From contig CM032668.1 in assembly GCA_019095985.1 (NCBI GenBank), positions 17,439,961-17,503,960 of the forward strand: a stretch of DNA of 64,000 nt. Direction: 5' to 3'. Origin of the DNA: Streblospio benedicti. Lineage: Eukaryota; Annelida; Polychaeta; Spionida; Spionidae. Shown here piece by piece: positions 44,581-56,935 of this stretch. Both the position numbers and the translations under genes were made by a program. Numbering within the stretch: position 1 is the first letter of the stretch; every line of letters begins with the position of its first letter. The notes beneath the pieces are model-generated. The model saw only the letters and a list, made by a program, of their open reading frames with translations, made no database searches and was not told the DNA's origin.

Positions 44581-45186
44581 TGCCATGATAAGTAGTATAA
44601 CATTCCACCGTGAGCAATCGATGGTATGTTTGGCAAAAAAATCATTCCATCTGTTTTAGTTAACGAGACGGCATGGTATATTTTAGGGTGTATTGAATAT
44701 TGAATATTGAGGATATAAATATTGTTGTCCTTACACTTGCAATGGAAAAGTCATTGTTCATTAATACTGGATTTTACTGAACAAATATTTTTTCATTCGT
44801 CCCGAAGAAGCTGTTGACAAAACAGCAAAAGCCTCGCCGTAGAGCAAAATGTAGGTTCCAGTAGGTATCTAATATCATTCTAGAATAATCATAAATAATA
44901 GAACACAGGATGAACCAAATATACATTCAAATATTTTTTTCGACTGAGCATTATCTTTAAGTGTAAATTGTTTAAACAAGATATTGCAACAGGATTGATG
45001 ACGAAATAGTATCATTGACATTTCCTTGAACGTGTTCATCCTGTTGGTAATGTTTATATACAGTTATTTCTTAATATTCACAACACATTAAACTTACAAA
45101 AAAACATAGACAGTTTCGGCTAACAGAATTTTCAATGAGAATAGTTATGTGTCAGAGGTCTCTTCAGGACATCTGATACTCATAGT
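44581..45186. other. AT-rich spacer
   Basis: No gene. 'gacagtttcggctaacagaa' near 45107 resembles 'gacagtttcggcaacacctg' at 2955 and may be a short dispersed repeat. Confidence 0.35.
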
Positions 45187-45480
45187 GGTTCTTTTAGCCC
45201 CATTAAACGCACCCACATGTTAAAACAGATTGAATATTACACAAATCTTTTGCAAATAGTTCATTTACCTGGCGCCAGATTGTAAGCCTAACACACCCGT
45301 GACGGATTCTATGTTTAGGACCTTAAGCACATCATCTCCATTAAGCGCACTCTCATGTTTACACAGATTAATAAACAAATCTTGCTTTTTTTGTAAATAT
45401 TTCATTTACTTGGCGCCATATTGTAAACCTAACACGCCGGTATTCGCCGGGTGCATTGTTGAAAAGACTAATACGTCGAT
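45187..45480. repeat. Two-copy gcgc/ggcgccatattgtaa repeat
   Basis: 'ccattaa.cgcac', 'caaatctt', 'catttac.tggcgcca.att' and 'gtaa.cctaacac.cc' occur in order twice (about 45200-45293 and 45335-45437). They are related to 33353-33480. Between them is the reversed 28-bp copy of the leader at 41880-41910. Confidence 0.65.
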
Positions 45481-46900
45481 ATTGCGAGTGCATTGTGACA
45501 AATACACCGGGTGCATTGTGATTGGTATGCGGTTTTTAGATATCTCTTGTTTTTTGTTTTTGGTTGAAATTTTTTTTTTGTAAATACCATTTGAGTGAAC
45601 GTTCCATATGAGAAGCTTGTGTCTTTAATACAATGTAGCCTTAGTCTCTATTGAAGACTTGTCTAGTTGTTTGTATTACATCTTAGCCTCAATCACATGT
45701 ACAATTGTGAATCTTTTCACGGGTTTGTACTGACGGTTTTCTTGCTGTGGACTGAAATTGTTACATTGCTGTCAGAATGAACTCAGCCATTGACATCATG
45801 GACACAGGGCCATGATCTGAAATGTACAAAATCTGATATGTTCAATCATAGTTTCCAGTTGTTATCGTGTTGACTCATCTATCTTGGTGTATAATGCACA
45901 AATATACAGTTTATTACCTTAATACTATAATGCATAGTGATAAAAAGGCCACATATATGTATTATTTTTAACTTTTTTCTCTTTGAAGAGATTAAATGTA
46001 TGTAGACAATAATAGAAAGATTGAACATGTTGACTCAGTTCTAACATGTGTTGACACGTCACATCATCGTAGCTGGATTTATACATTTGTACTAAAGGTA
46101 ATTTTCTGATTCATAGGATTTCGTCTTCCCCAAATAGTGCCAAATGACTTGTTTCTAAAATCTTTTTTAAAAACCTATATAATATAAAAAAAAACTATTG
46201 TCTAGTATGAAAGCTAGTTATGGCACAATTTTACCAAATCTGTTTACCAAAAGATAGCAGTCACTTTTTATCATGTTTATAGAAAGTGGAAAATGTGGCC
46301 ACAGCAATGGTGTAATCTAGGTTAACGTGTGCGGGTTTGTGATGATTATTAAGTTCATATGGTATAATTCAGATTTTAATGTCCACATGATATTATACAC
46401 ACATATATACAAGATAGAAAACATATAGCAAGAGTATCACAGATTCTTATGACAAAAAATGAAATAAACATTATTCATAAATCAAATAGGAACATCTCCA
46501 GAGTCTTGTAAAACTAGAGTGATAGTAAAAGAGCACATAATAAGCAAGGTACTGTGGTCTATGAAACAGACTCTGTGCCATGACGCATGTAGAAAACATA
46601 CTATGGCCCCATTCACATCCCCACGACCTTAAACCATGTCAATCCCCCATCCCACATAACATTTTACCATAGCTGGAGTTCATTCAAATTACGCTTCATC
46701 ACTATCTCCTCTAAGCTAGCTGTGTTTACATCACACACCACAAATAGTCCGCCTCATGACATGGGCCATATAGCAGAACCAATGAGTCACTTACACCACA
46801 TCTGTGTTGTGTCAAATCAGCAGGATCTGATATGATGTGAATGGACAACTGAACTGGTAAAGCAGGATCTATCGTCATCTCGGAAGTGAAACACAGTGTT

Positions 46901-46907
46901 ATAAAAG
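46901..46907 (+). promoter_or_regulatory. TATA box of secreted-protein gene 1
   Basis: TATAAAA 169 bases before the ATG. The following 'ttcactctatctcgggacgt' is nearly identical in all three genes, so a shared start near 46930 is likely. Confidence 0.65.
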
Positions 46908-47075
46908 ACGTATAAAACTTCACAATCCTTCACTCTATCTCGGGACGTAAAAAGTACAGCATTAAAGTGAGATATTTGTGTAGACTTCCATGTTGTGTAT
47001 TAATGCACTAACAGGCTGTGGTTGGACGTTGGTGTAATCTGTAATGTAGTTGGTGTTTCATAAAGAAGATACAAA

Positions 47076-48575
47076 ATGGCACGTCTTGGATGTTTGTTAA
47101 TACTACTGATGTGTGTGGTACATGTGGATTGTAGACAGATGGGCAGTTCACGGGTAAAACACTCCATGTCTGTCATACATAAGAGAAGTACATTGGGTGG
47201 TGATGATGGTGTCAAGGAATACCTCTACTGTTATGATCAATTCATGCGCCTTTATGAGGAGAACATTCGTACATACCACGGTATATGTCATATCCAGCAC
47301 AAACTGAAGCTGTGTAAGGACAGAGTGATAGGAGTGTATCCACGAATAGAAGAACACATTGGACACGGATATGCTGATGAGGGTGAGATGATGACAGATT
47401 TCTGGTGCACGTACAACATGACCCACCACCGACCCCATGAACCCTTCATCAACATGGCCGACATGTACCGCAAGTATTACCAGTGTCCATATGTGGCTGA
47501 CACCATGCTAACACACGAGGATTATTCACCACGAATCAAACTTGGCCAAGAGAGAGCTATGTTAGCAGAGGCTATCCTGACCCTCACTGGTGGTAATGGG
47601 CTGAGTCTGTGGCAGGTGAACCATCAGTACAGCGACCCTCACGACCCCGTGCACAAGGCACTCAGTGCCTGGTGGTGTGATAACTATAAGTATCAGACAT
47701 ACCTCACTGACAACATCATGAGCAGGTACTGTCTGATTGTCAAGAATATATCCAGTGAGCTGAATGATGTTCAGGATACATATGACAGACACACTTACGG
47801 CCTGTATAACTGGACCACAAGTCTCTGTATTGAGTATGAAGACGTTCTAGAGCAGGTGATGAGGATCTCACAACTAGACAAGTTGCTCAGTCACCAGAAG
47901 AAGCCTGATCTATCACCATGTCACGAGCACAACATCTACATAGAGGGAGCCACTTGCCTCATCATGTTCCACACAAGACTTCCTCCTTACTCAGACATTC
48001 ACAACGTCATGCCAACCATTGTCAAGAACATAGCAGAACTCAACTCCTGCTGGGATCGAGTCATATGTGGATGTCCTGAACCAAGCAGTGTGAGCCGAAA
48101 CATCAGTCTCATCATTGAGATTTACAACCTGGCGACTAACATCAGCAAGCAGGATTCAGCTCAGGTCTGGGATGTCATATGGTTATGGTCAAGACTGCAC
48201 AAGAAAACAGAATATGCTCAGGGGTTATTACAAGGACTCAACCTGTACCTATCAGCAGTCAACCCCAAAAACCCATCATCTCCACTGGCGTTTGGCCGCA
48301 GCCTGGCCACAGCGCTGAACCACACGTCTGCTCTCCCTCAAATCAAAACTCTATTCGCCAAACTCTCCTCTGTCTTGGACAAAATATCAGTGGTCGGCAA
48401 TGATGACTATCAAGGTGTCAACATACTCGAGGGATTCCACTCCATGAATAAGTATGTACTAGAACTACTGTTGCCTTGCTTCCGTCCTCTGTACGAGCTG
48501 TTTGTAGAAGTGAGTGAGTTTGTGCAGTACAAGGGTCTCTGCCCGGAGTGGTGGCCACCACCATGTGGGGCGTAG
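47076..48575 (+). CDS. Secreted cysteine-rich protein, paralogue 1 (499 aa)
   Basis: An uninterrupted 499-codon gene. Residues 1-20 form a signal peptide (LGCLLILLMCVVHVDC), followed by a dibasic KR near residue 38 that may mark a propeptide. The mature part has about 15 cysteines, several Asn-X-Ser/Thr sites (NMT, NWT, NIS, NHT), many Tyr/His/Trp, and a distinctive end CPEWWPPPCGA. No transmembrane segment after the signal. No introns are visible, in contrast to UVSSA next door. No family is recognised; it is probably an extracellular, disulfide-bonded, mostly helical glycoprotein. About 95% identical to paralogue 3 by eye. One extra Cys (VICGC; VISGC in the others) is unusual. Promoter and poly(A) signal are present. 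Confidence 0.88.
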   Translation: MARLGCLLILLMCVVHVDCRQMGSSRVKHSMSVIHKRSTLGGDDGVKEYLYCYDQFMRLYEENIRTYHGICHIQHKLKLCKDRVIGVYPRIEEHIGHGYADEGEMMTDFWCTYNMTHHRPHEPFINMADMYRKYYQCPYVADTMLTHEDYSPRIKLGQERAMLAEAILTLTGGNGLSLWQVNHQYSDPHDPVHKALSAWWCDNYKYQTYLTDNIMSRYCLIVKNISSELNDVQDTYDRHTYGLYNWTTSLCIEYEDVLEQVMRISQLDKLLSHQKKPDLSPCHEHNIYIEGATCLIMFHTRLPPYSDIHNVMPTIVKNIAELNSCWDRVICGCPEPSSVSRNISLIIEIYNLATNISKQDSAQVWDVIWLWSRLHKKTEYAQGLLQGLNLYLSAVNPKNPSSPLAFGRSLATALNHTSALPQIKTLFAKLSSVLDKISVVGNDDYQGVNILEGFHSMNKYVLELLLPCFRPLYELFVEVSEFVQYKGLCPEWWPPPCGA

Positions 48576-48849
48576 GACTGTATTGGTGATAGTAAAATGG
48601 GTCGTCTGAGCCCAGTACTCATTAAAGTAGTTCTCACTCATATACCTATTAAATATCTAGTCTACATTTCAAGCACTAAGTCCAACTACTAGTTATGTTA
48701 GATTTAGTTGTGCTTTGTATGAAGGTAAAAATGCCAATATATTTGTATATTATGGATTTACAGTGTACAGAACGTTTATTGATTCAATTTAGAAGAATGT
48801 GACACTAAGATCGGTTTAATCCTTGTTAATATTAGATATCGCATTGCTT

Positions 48850-49219
48850 GAGGGCCATTATCCATAAAACCTTGTGGCAGAGGCAAGAAATCACCGCGGA
48901 ATCAATTCGGTGCACTTTTAACGAGGTAGAATTCATACAGGCGGTGGCAGAGGTACGGAGGCAGCACTGCCAGCTGCGTTTGACGAACCGCTTCAAGAGG
49001 GAATTCTGCGCCTGAGCCATCTGCCTGCCGCTAGGTTGAGGTCGCACCGCATGAACCTCTTTACATTGTTTTACTATAGAAATCAATTAAAAATCGAGAA
49101 GCTGAACATTAGATTAGGCACAGCTTTGAGGCAGTAAGAAATGTATGGATTATGAACTGCCGCGTGGCAGTCACTTGCCTGCAGCAGCCTCCACCCCTCA
49201 AGTATTGATAATGGCCCTC
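48850..49219. mobile_element. MITE in the 3' region of gene 1
   Basis: The ends 'gagggccattatccata' and 'tattgataatggccctc' are 17-bp inverted repeats with one mismatch. It lies between the stop codon and the AATAAA at 49228. Absent from unit 2. Confidence 0.8.
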
Positions 49220-49227
49220 ACATGTGG

Positions 49228-49233
49228 AATAAA
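49228..49233 (+). terminator. Poly(A) signal of gene 1
   Basis: AATAAA in 'tggaataaacaagg', a context conserved in all three units (56056 and 60160). Confidence 0.6.
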
Positions 49234-50496
49234 CAAGGTGGCTATATGAAGGGGTAGACACAATCCTAGAATTCACTTTGTATTGAGCAGTTTTCATAAC
49301 ATGGTATAAGTTAGTATAGAAAAATAACTTTGGGTGGAAGTTTACTTTAAACCAGTTTATGTATATGCAGTGCTAGCAGGTTGCAAACTTAAAACTTAAT
49401 TACATTTTTTAAATGAGTACGTTGCCATTTGTTCATGACCGGTTACTTTTTATAGTTGGTCACAGCTGGTCGCAAACATTTACATGTCATTACCTATGGA
49501 TTTACGCAGTTATTGCAAAAATTGTATGATCGTGGCCTGTACTATCCAATTTAGGCATTATTTCATCCGCATAAATGCCATAACGATATAGTGCTATCGA
49601 AATAACCATTCAGAAACTAGATCAGATCAATAGATGTTAAATGGTATAATTGGATAATATAAGTTCTTTAAAATTGCCTCTTTTAAGCTTATTTTAGAGT
49701 TTTGTGCTTTTATAAACAGCACAAGCTAAATTATATGTAATTTATTATTAGAGGCCTTATTGTGGGTTCCAGCTAAATATTAAGCAATTATACCACTCGC
49801 TGTGACACACCGCAACCTGTCTGACTTGGGCTTAGGGCCAATCAGCTGACATGTATTTCTCCACATACCAATTCTAATCTAAATAATTTCTTCATGATCT
49901 GATTTTGAATCACAATTTCGTTTTACTCAAATAATTACATGAAAATAATTAACAACATGGTCATCTGTATGCACACTTAAAATATGGCATAGCTAAAGAA
50001 ATTAGTAAGCTTGATTTTTCTTAAATTCTTCATTTGTGAAATAAAAACACAGATGATTAAGACAAAAAACTCATTGCAGTTCACAACATGAAATTATTAA
50101 ATAAAAGCTTAACCTTTTTTCACCCAAACTTCAAGGTTCAATTGACATTATTTCTAAGCTAATCTGAACTGAAATATCACACGCACTTTTATTCTAATAT
50201 GCTTAGCATTTATCTTCGGCGAGACACATACTCCACCTTGATAAGTGAATACTGTAAATCCCCTCGTCCATTTAAAGTAAAGCGACATTTTTGATGGTTT
50301 GTCATAGTATAATGAAACATGTGTTTTTTCCTAATGACAGAGGCACCTCACTGGCGAGGTGTTTACCCAGCATGTGCTCATCGCACTAACTTTGGGGCAG
50401 CCTGTTGTCAGCTAAAACCCGGCAAAACCAGGTAAAAACCCAAGTAAACCCTGTAAAAATATTAGAATGATCAGTAACACTATCCAATAACAAATT

Positions 50497-50595
50497 ATGA
50501 GGTTCGAAGCCTCGTTAAAAAGCAGCGCACCCCTGTATAATGTAGCCCATGCATTCATCCTCTACATGTCAAAGAACTCACCTAGTTTAAAAACC
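50497..50595 (+). repeat. SINE family C, partial
   Basis: 'atgaggttcgaagcctcgtt', then 'caaagaactcacctagttt', as at 62107. It separates unit 1 from the degraded unit. Confidence 0.65.
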
Positions 50596-52907
50596 AGTCT
50601 TTTTGGCCGTTTCGTCTTGGACAAAAAAATTTTGGTTCGCAATGATGACTATCGGGGTTCACCAAAACCCCTCGGGGTTCCACTCCATGAATGAGTATGT
50701 ACTAGAACTCTTTTTTTGCTTCCGTCCTCTTCCGGGGCTTTTTGTTGGTGGGGGTTTTGCAGAAAAAAGGGGTCTCTCCCCGGGTGGTGGCCACCACCAG
50801 GGGGGGCCCCTGTATTGGGGATAAAAAAAGGGGGTTCGTCTGGGGCCCAGTTTTTTAAAGTAGTTCTCCCCCATATACCTATTAAATATCTAGCCCTACA
50901 TTTCAAGCACTAAGTCCAACTACTAGTTATTTTAAAGATTTGGTTGTGCTTTGTATAAAAGGAAAAAATCCCAATTTTTGTATATTATGGTTTACAGTGT
51001 CCCAAACGTTTTTGATTCAATTTAGAAGAATGTGACACAAAAGATCGGTTTAATCCTTGTTAAAAATTAGATATCGCTTTTCCATTTTTCCATAAAACCT
51101 TGTGGCAGAGGCAAGAAATCCCCAGGGAATCAATTCGGTGCTTTTTAAACGAGGTAAATTCCCCGGCGGTGGCAGAGGTACGGAGGCAGCACTGCCAGCT
51201 GCGTTTGGAACCCTTAAAGGAGGGAATTCTGCCCCCTGAGCCATCTGCCTGCCGTTTGGGTTGGGGGGTCGCACCGCATTGAACCTCTTTACATTTTTTT
51301 ACTATAGAAATCTTAAAAATAAAGCTGAACATTAGATTAGGCACAGCTTTGAGGCAGTAAAAATGTATGGATTTGAACTGCCGTGGCGCCCCTTTGCCTG
51401 CAACAGCCTCCCCCCCTAAAAGTATTGATTGGCCCTCACATGTGGAATAAAAAAAGGTGGCTATATTAAAGGGGGTAGACACAACCCCTAAATTCACTTT
51501 GTATTGGGGGCAGTTTCATAACATGGTATAAGTTTAGTATAAAAAAATAATTTCGTGTGGAAATTTTTAAACCAGTTTAATGCTTTCTTAATTACTTTTT
51601 GTAAAAATTAAGTTTGTTTTCAGCAAATTGTTATATGGGGGTATCAAATAGTCCCTATTAGGGTTGCGGCCTTATAACTTGCAAAGGGGCTGCTCATTTG
51701 GGCCTACCCAACACCCGGCCGGGCTTTTGCACCCGCCAGGCCCGGGTGGTTTTTAAAGTTTGGCTTCTTAGTTTAGTTCAACATAATTAAGGCTGTGTAA
51801 CCCGTTACTTTTTTTAATTGGGCCTTTGTTCCCTTCAAAAAGGAAATTTTTTTGGGTTTTATAACCTTGGTTTAAAAGTTATTGATGTATATAATTAAAT
51901 TTTATTTTTTATTTGTACTCTCCCCATATTTTTTTCTTATACTATACAGTCAGTTTGTTACCGGGTATATAGTGCTTTTTATTTGAAAAAAAACATTCAA
52001 AAACAGATCTGGGTCCCAAAATTTAAATCCCAATGATGCTGTCAGCATTAAACTGATATTGTATAAGTGATAATATAAGTTCTTTCAATTCCTCCCTTTT
52101 TATTTTAGAGTTTTTTTTGTTTTAAAAAAACAGTAATAAAAAACCCAGACAATTTAAAAGATAAATTTTTTTTTAAAAGGGTTTTTTGTGGGGTTTCCCG
52201 CTTAAATATTTGCAATTGTACCCTTTTTTTCGGTGACACACCCCCTAATCCTGCATTCTGATTGGCGGGAAAATCAGCTGTATTTCTCCATATACCACCC
52301 CAATGGGCACTTTTTATGATCACAGATTTTTTTTTGGGTCACTTTTCTTTTTCTCAAAAATTACATGAAAAAAACCAAAAAAAAGGGCAAAAAAAAAATG
52401 CCCCTTAAAAAAAGGGATGGGTAAAAAAAAATTAGAAGTTTGATTTTTTTTTAAATTTCTAAAATAAAGCTTAGATGATAAAACAAAAAAAATTTTTGCA
52501 CTTCCAAATATGAAATTACAAAAAAGTTTTTTCCTTTTTTTACCCAAACCTTAAGGGTTTAATTAAAAAACACCTTCTAAAAAATTGACTGGGGGGGGCA
52601 ATAGTACCGTGACTTTTTTTCAATATGTTTGGCATTTGTATTCAAAAAACACATTCCTTTAAATTTTATATGAATACTTTGTAAATCCCCTTTTTATTTT
52701 TTTTTGAAGTTGACATTTTTTATGGCTTGTCATGGGATAATGAAACATTGTTTTTCCCTCAATATGCATAAATTTTCCCCCATGGTGTTTACCCCCCGCA
52801 TGGTGGCAGCCACCCTAACTGGGGGAGTAAACTCTGTTGGGGCTTGAGGACAACGGGAAAACGTGTCAAACCAGCTAAAAATTTTAGTTTTAAAAACCAA
52901 AAATTTT
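50596..52907 (+). pseudogene. Tail of a fourth unit in low-quality sequence
   Basis: 50620-50815 matches the last ~65 codons of the secreted-protein gene and the 3' region follows, but with dozens of changes that lengthen homopolymers (aaaaaaattttgg, ccccccgc, gggggg). The remains of the 3' MITE lie at about 51065-51440. This pattern, next to a 100-N gap, looks like poor base calling rather than evolution. The gene's first 430 codons are not present. Confidence 0.7.
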
Positions 52908-53007
52908 NNNNNNNNNNNNNNNNNNNNNNNNNNNNNNNNNNNNNNNNNNNNNNNNNNNNNNNNNNNNNNNNNNNNNNNNNNNNNNNNNNNNNNNNNNNNN
53001 NNNNNNN
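52908..53007. other. Assembly gap, 100 N
   Basis: Exactly 100 N inside the tandem array; the real length is unknown. Confidence 0.99.
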
Positions 53008-54186
53008 TCAATCACATGTACAATTTTGAATCTTCTCACAGGTTTGTATACTGACAGTTTTCTTGCTGTGGACTGAAATTGTTACATTTCTGTCGGAATG
53101 AACCCCGCCATTAACATCATGGAGGCAGGGCCACTATCTCAGATATACAAAATGTGATGTGTTCAATCATAGTTTCCAGTTGTTATCGTGTAGACTTATC
53201 TATCTTGGTATATAATGCACAAATATACAGTTCATTACCTTAATACTATAATGCATAGTGATAAAAATGCTACATATATGTATTATTTTTAACTCTTTTC
53301 TATGAAGAGATTATATGTACGTGGAAAATGATAGAAATATTGAACACATTGACTCATTCAAATACCAAGTTCTATCATGTGATGACACGTCACATCATCA
53401 TAGCTGGATTTATACTAAAGGGAATTTTCTGATTAGTAGAATTTGGTCTTCCCCAAATAGCGTCAAATGACTTGTTTTTAAAACCTATTTTAAAAACTTA
53501 TATATATATATAAAAAAACTATTTCTTTAATAGTATGGAATCTAGTTATGGCACAATTTCACCAAATCTGTTTACCAAAAGATAATTTTTTATCATGTTA
53601 TTAGAAAGTTGTTCAGTGTAAAATGTAGGCACAACAATTGTGTAATCTATATATATTAGGTTATAGTTAATATGTGAGCGGGTGGGTTTGTGATAGTTAT
53701 TAAGTTCATACGGTATAATTCAGATTTTAATGTCTACATGATTTTTTACAAGATGGAAAACATATAGCAAGAGTATCACAGACTTCAGAGTCTTGTATAA
53801 ATAGAGTGATAGTAAAAGAGCAGATAATAAGCAAGGTACCGTGGTCCATGAAACAGACTCTGTGACATGACGCATGTAGAAAACATATCACTTGCCTTGA
53901 ACCATGTCTATCCCCCTCCCATCAAACATTTTACCATAGCTGGAGCTTATCAGCAATTTTTATTCACATTGCGTTTCATTATAATTACCTCTGTGATAGC
54001 TGTGTTGATGTCATACATCTCTAGCAATTGGGCTGTTTAGTGGCGCAGGCATGACAGGAGACATTGTGCAGAAACAATGAATCACTTAGCGCACATCTGT
54101 GTTGTGTCAAATCAGCAGGATCATGTGATGTGAATGCACACCTGGTAAATCAGGATCGATCATCATCTCACAGTGACACAGAGTGT

Positions 54187-54194
54187 TATAAAAA
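54187..54194 (+). promoter_or_regulatory. TATA box of secreted-protein gene 2
   Basis: TATAAAAA 162 bases before the ATG, followed by the shared 'tctatctcgggacgtgaaaa' block. Confidence 0.65.
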
Positions 54195-54355
54195 CCACTT
54201 AAAACTTCACAGTCCTTCGCTCTATCTCGGGACGTGAAAAGCACAGCATTAAAGTGGGATATTTGTGTGGATTTCCATGTCGTGTTTTAATGCACTAACA
54301 GGCTGTGGTTGGACGTTGGTGTAATGTAGTTGGTATTTAATACAGAAGATACAAA

Positions 54356-55855
54356 ATGGCATGTCTTGAATGTTTGTTAATACTACTGCTGTGTGTGGTA
54401 CATGTGGATTGTAGACAGATGGGCAGTTCACGGGTAAAACACTCCATGTCTGTTATCGATAAGAGAAGTACATTGAATGCTGATGATGGTGTCAAGGAAT
54501 ACCTCCACTGTTATGATCAATTCATGCGCCTTTATGAGGATAACATTCGTACATACCACGGTGTCTGTCATGTCCGGCACAAACTGAAGCTGTGTAAGGA
54601 CAGAGTGAGAGCAGTACATCCACGAATAGAGGAGCGCATTGCAAAAGGATATGCAGATGAGGCTGAGAAGATAGCAGATTTCTGGTGCACGTACAACACG
54701 ACCCACCACCGACCCCATGAACCCTTTATCAACATGGCCGACATGTACCGCAAGTATCTCCAGTGTCCATATGTGGTTGACATCATGCTAACACACGAGG
54801 ATTATTCACCACGGATCTACGTTGGCAGGGGGAGAGCTGTGTTAGCAGAGGCTATCCTGCTCTACACTGGTACTGATGGGCTGAGTCTGTGGCAGATGAA
54901 GCATCAGTACAGCAACCCTCACGACCCCGTGTACATGGCACTCAGTGCCCGGTTCTGTGATTACCATAAGTATCAGACATACCTCACTGACAACATCATG
55001 AGCAGGTACTGTGTGATTGTCAAGAATATATCCAGTGAACTGTATGATGTTCAGGATACATATGCCAGACACACTGACGGCCTGTACAACTGGACCACGA
55101 GCCTCTGTACTGAGTATGAAGACGTTCTAGAGCAGGTGATGAGGATCTCACAGCTAGACAAGTGGCTCAGTCACCAGAAGAAGCCTGATCTATCACCATG
55201 TCATGACAACAACATCTACATAGAGGGAGCCACTTGCCTCATCATGTTCCACACAAGACTTCCTCCTTACTCAGACATTCACAACGTCATGCCACCCTTT
55301 GTCAAGAAGATAGCAGAACTCAACTCCTGTTGGAACAGAGTCATATCTGGATGTCCCCAACCAAGCACCTCAAACCGAAACATCAGTCTCATTATTGAGA
55401 TTCACAACCTGGCGACTAACATCAGCAAGCAGGATTCAGCTCAGGTCTGGGATGTCATATGGTTGTGGTCACATCTGTACAAGAAAACAGAAGATGCTCA
55501 GGCAAAATCACAGTTACTCTACCGGCAGCTAACAGCAGAGCCATTCAGCGACCCATCCTTTTCACTGGCGTTTGGCCGCAGCCTGGCCACAGCGCTGAAC
55601 CACACGTCTGCTCTCCCTCACATCAAAACTCTATTCGCCAAACTCTCCTCTGCCTTTGACAAAATATCATTGGTGGGCAATGATGACTATCACGGTGTCA
55701 ACATACTCGAGGGATTCAACTCCATGAATAAGTATGTACTAGAACTACTGTTCAGTTGCTTCCAGCCTCTGTACGAGCTGTTTGTAGAAGTGGGTGAGTT
55801 TGTGGAGTACAAGAGTTTGTGCCCAAAGTGGTGGCAACCACCATGTGGGGCGTAG
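54356..55855 (+). CDS. Secreted cysteine-rich protein, paralogue 2 (499 aa)
   Basis: Same length and layout as paralogues 1 and 3, but the most diverged, roughly 84-85% identical by eye. The signal peptide is LECLLILLLCVVHVDC. Substitutions cluster in NADDGVKEYLHC, RIYVGRGRAVLAEA, LSARFCDYHKYQ and especially the 385-405 segment (AKSQLLYRQLTAEPFSDPSF instead of GLLQGLNLYLSAVNPKNPSS). All cysteines that paralogues 1 and 3 share appear conserved, and the C-terminus is CPKWWQPPCGA. Equal length despite divergence argues for purifying selection on a real protein. Confidence 0.88.
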   Translation: MACLECLLILLLCVVHVDCRQMGSSRVKHSMSVIDKRSTLNADDGVKEYLHCYDQFMRLYEDNIRTYHGVCHVRHKLKLCKDRVRAVHPRIEERIAKGYADEAEKIADFWCTYNTTHHRPHEPFINMADMYRKYLQCPYVVDIMLTHEDYSPRIYVGRGRAVLAEAILLYTGTDGLSLWQMKHQYSNPHDPVYMALSARFCDYHKYQTYLTDNIMSRYCVIVKNISSELYDVQDTYARHTDGLYNWTTSLCTEYEDVLEQVMRISQLDKWLSHQKKPDLSPCHDNNIYIEGATCLIMFHTRLPPYSDIHNVMPPFVKKIAELNSCWNRVISGCPQPSTSNRNISLIIEIHNLATNISKQDSAQVWDVIWLWSHLYKKTEDAQAKSQLLYRQLTAEPFSDPSFSLAFGRSLATALNHTSALPHIKTLFAKLSSAFDKISLVGNDDYHGVNILEGFNSMNKYVLELLFSCFQPLYELFVEVGEFVEYKSLCPKWWQPPCGA

Positions 55856-56055
55856 GACTGTATGGGTGATAGTAAAATGGGTCATCTGAGCCCAGTACGC
55901 ATTGAAGTAGTTCTCACTCATATGCCCAATATTAAGTCTACATGATATGTATATGTATTTATAGTGGTACAGAACGTTGATTGATTCAATATGACACTAA
56001 TATCTGTTTAATCTATGTTAATGTTAGATGTTACATTGATGCTCTATATATGTGT

Positions 56056-56061
56056 AATAAA
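56056..56061 (+). terminator. Poly(A) signal of gene 2
   Basis: AATAAA about 200 bases after the stop. Without the MITE the 3' UTR is about 200 bases, against about 650-710 in genes 1 and 3. Confidence 0.6.
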
Positions 56062-56430
56062 CAAGCTGCCTGTATGAAGGGGTAGACACACTCCTAGAAT
56101 TACTTTATATTGAGCAGTTTTCTTAAACAGATTACAGCACTCTACCTAATTCGTACCTTTGTACATACTATGCTTATTCACGTTCATGAGAATTTTGATA
56201 TGAAGAAATTATGATTTGGTAAGTGAGGATTTCATTTCGAATAAACAATATGTATGTATCAGGGTATGGAATAGTACCTACCCAACTGCCCTGTGTGGGC
56301 TGCTTTTAGCCAGGGCAAGATGGTTTCAAAATTCATGCAAAATTCATGGGCATGCAGGCTTCTTAGTTTAGGCCATGTAATTTTTTTAGTCGGTTACCTT
56401 TATAGTTGCAGGTCCCGTGATCTAAATTTT

Positions 56431-56935
56431 TATGCGTGTCAATAACACAGTAGTTTCATGGTTTCAGTCTTACTTGTCAGACAAGCAGCAATTTGTTAGT
56501 GTCAATGGCAGGGTTTCAGCATACAGGAGGGTCACGCGTGGTGTTCCACAAGGATCAATATTGGGTCCACTTTTGTTTACACTGTACGTAAATGACATGA
56601 TTCAGGCAGTCACATGTGATCGTTTTCTGTATGCTGATGACTCTGCTTTAGTTGTCAGTGGGACGGACCCAAGGCTGTTTGAAATAACATTGGCAGAAAA
56701 TTTTAAATCACTTAGGTATTGGTTGGAAGAAAATAAACTATCATTACATTTGGGGAAAACGGAAAGTATTTTGTTTGGTACTAAAAAGAAATTGAGTAAA
56801 TGCAATAGATTGAATATAATGTGCAATAACAAAGAAATTGAGTCAAGAAATAGTATAAAATATTTAGGTGTTACATTTGATCAGGATTTTAGTGACTTGT
56901 CTATGGCTAGCTTAATGTTAAAAAAATAAATGCTA
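56431..56935 (+). mobile_element. LINE reverse-transcriptase fragment between units 2 and 3
   Basis: 165 codons: VSWFQSYLSDKQQFVSVNG, GVPQGSILGPLLFTLYVNDM, LYADDSALVV, then YLGVTFD. An intact frame, but it lacks endonuclease, thumb end and 3' tail. CR1/Jockey type. It sits exactly at the join of truncated unit 2 and truncated unit 3. Confidence 0.85.

Larger units (their letters stand above)
45640..50495 (+). repeat. Array unit 1 of the secreted-protein locus
   Basis: Upstream and downstream flanks are homologous to units 2 (53008-56430) and 3 (56936-62106). Landmarks: 'tcaatcacatgtacaat' (start), the promoter block, the gene, the 3' MITE, 'attgtgggttccagct', and 'gtttaccc.agcat'. Confidence 0.85.
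53008..56430 (+). repeat. Array unit 2
   Basis: Starts within 'tcaatcacatgtacaat', homologous to 45690. The downstream part is shorter than in unit 1 because it lacks the 3' MITE. It stops at a LINE fragment. Confidence 0.85.
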
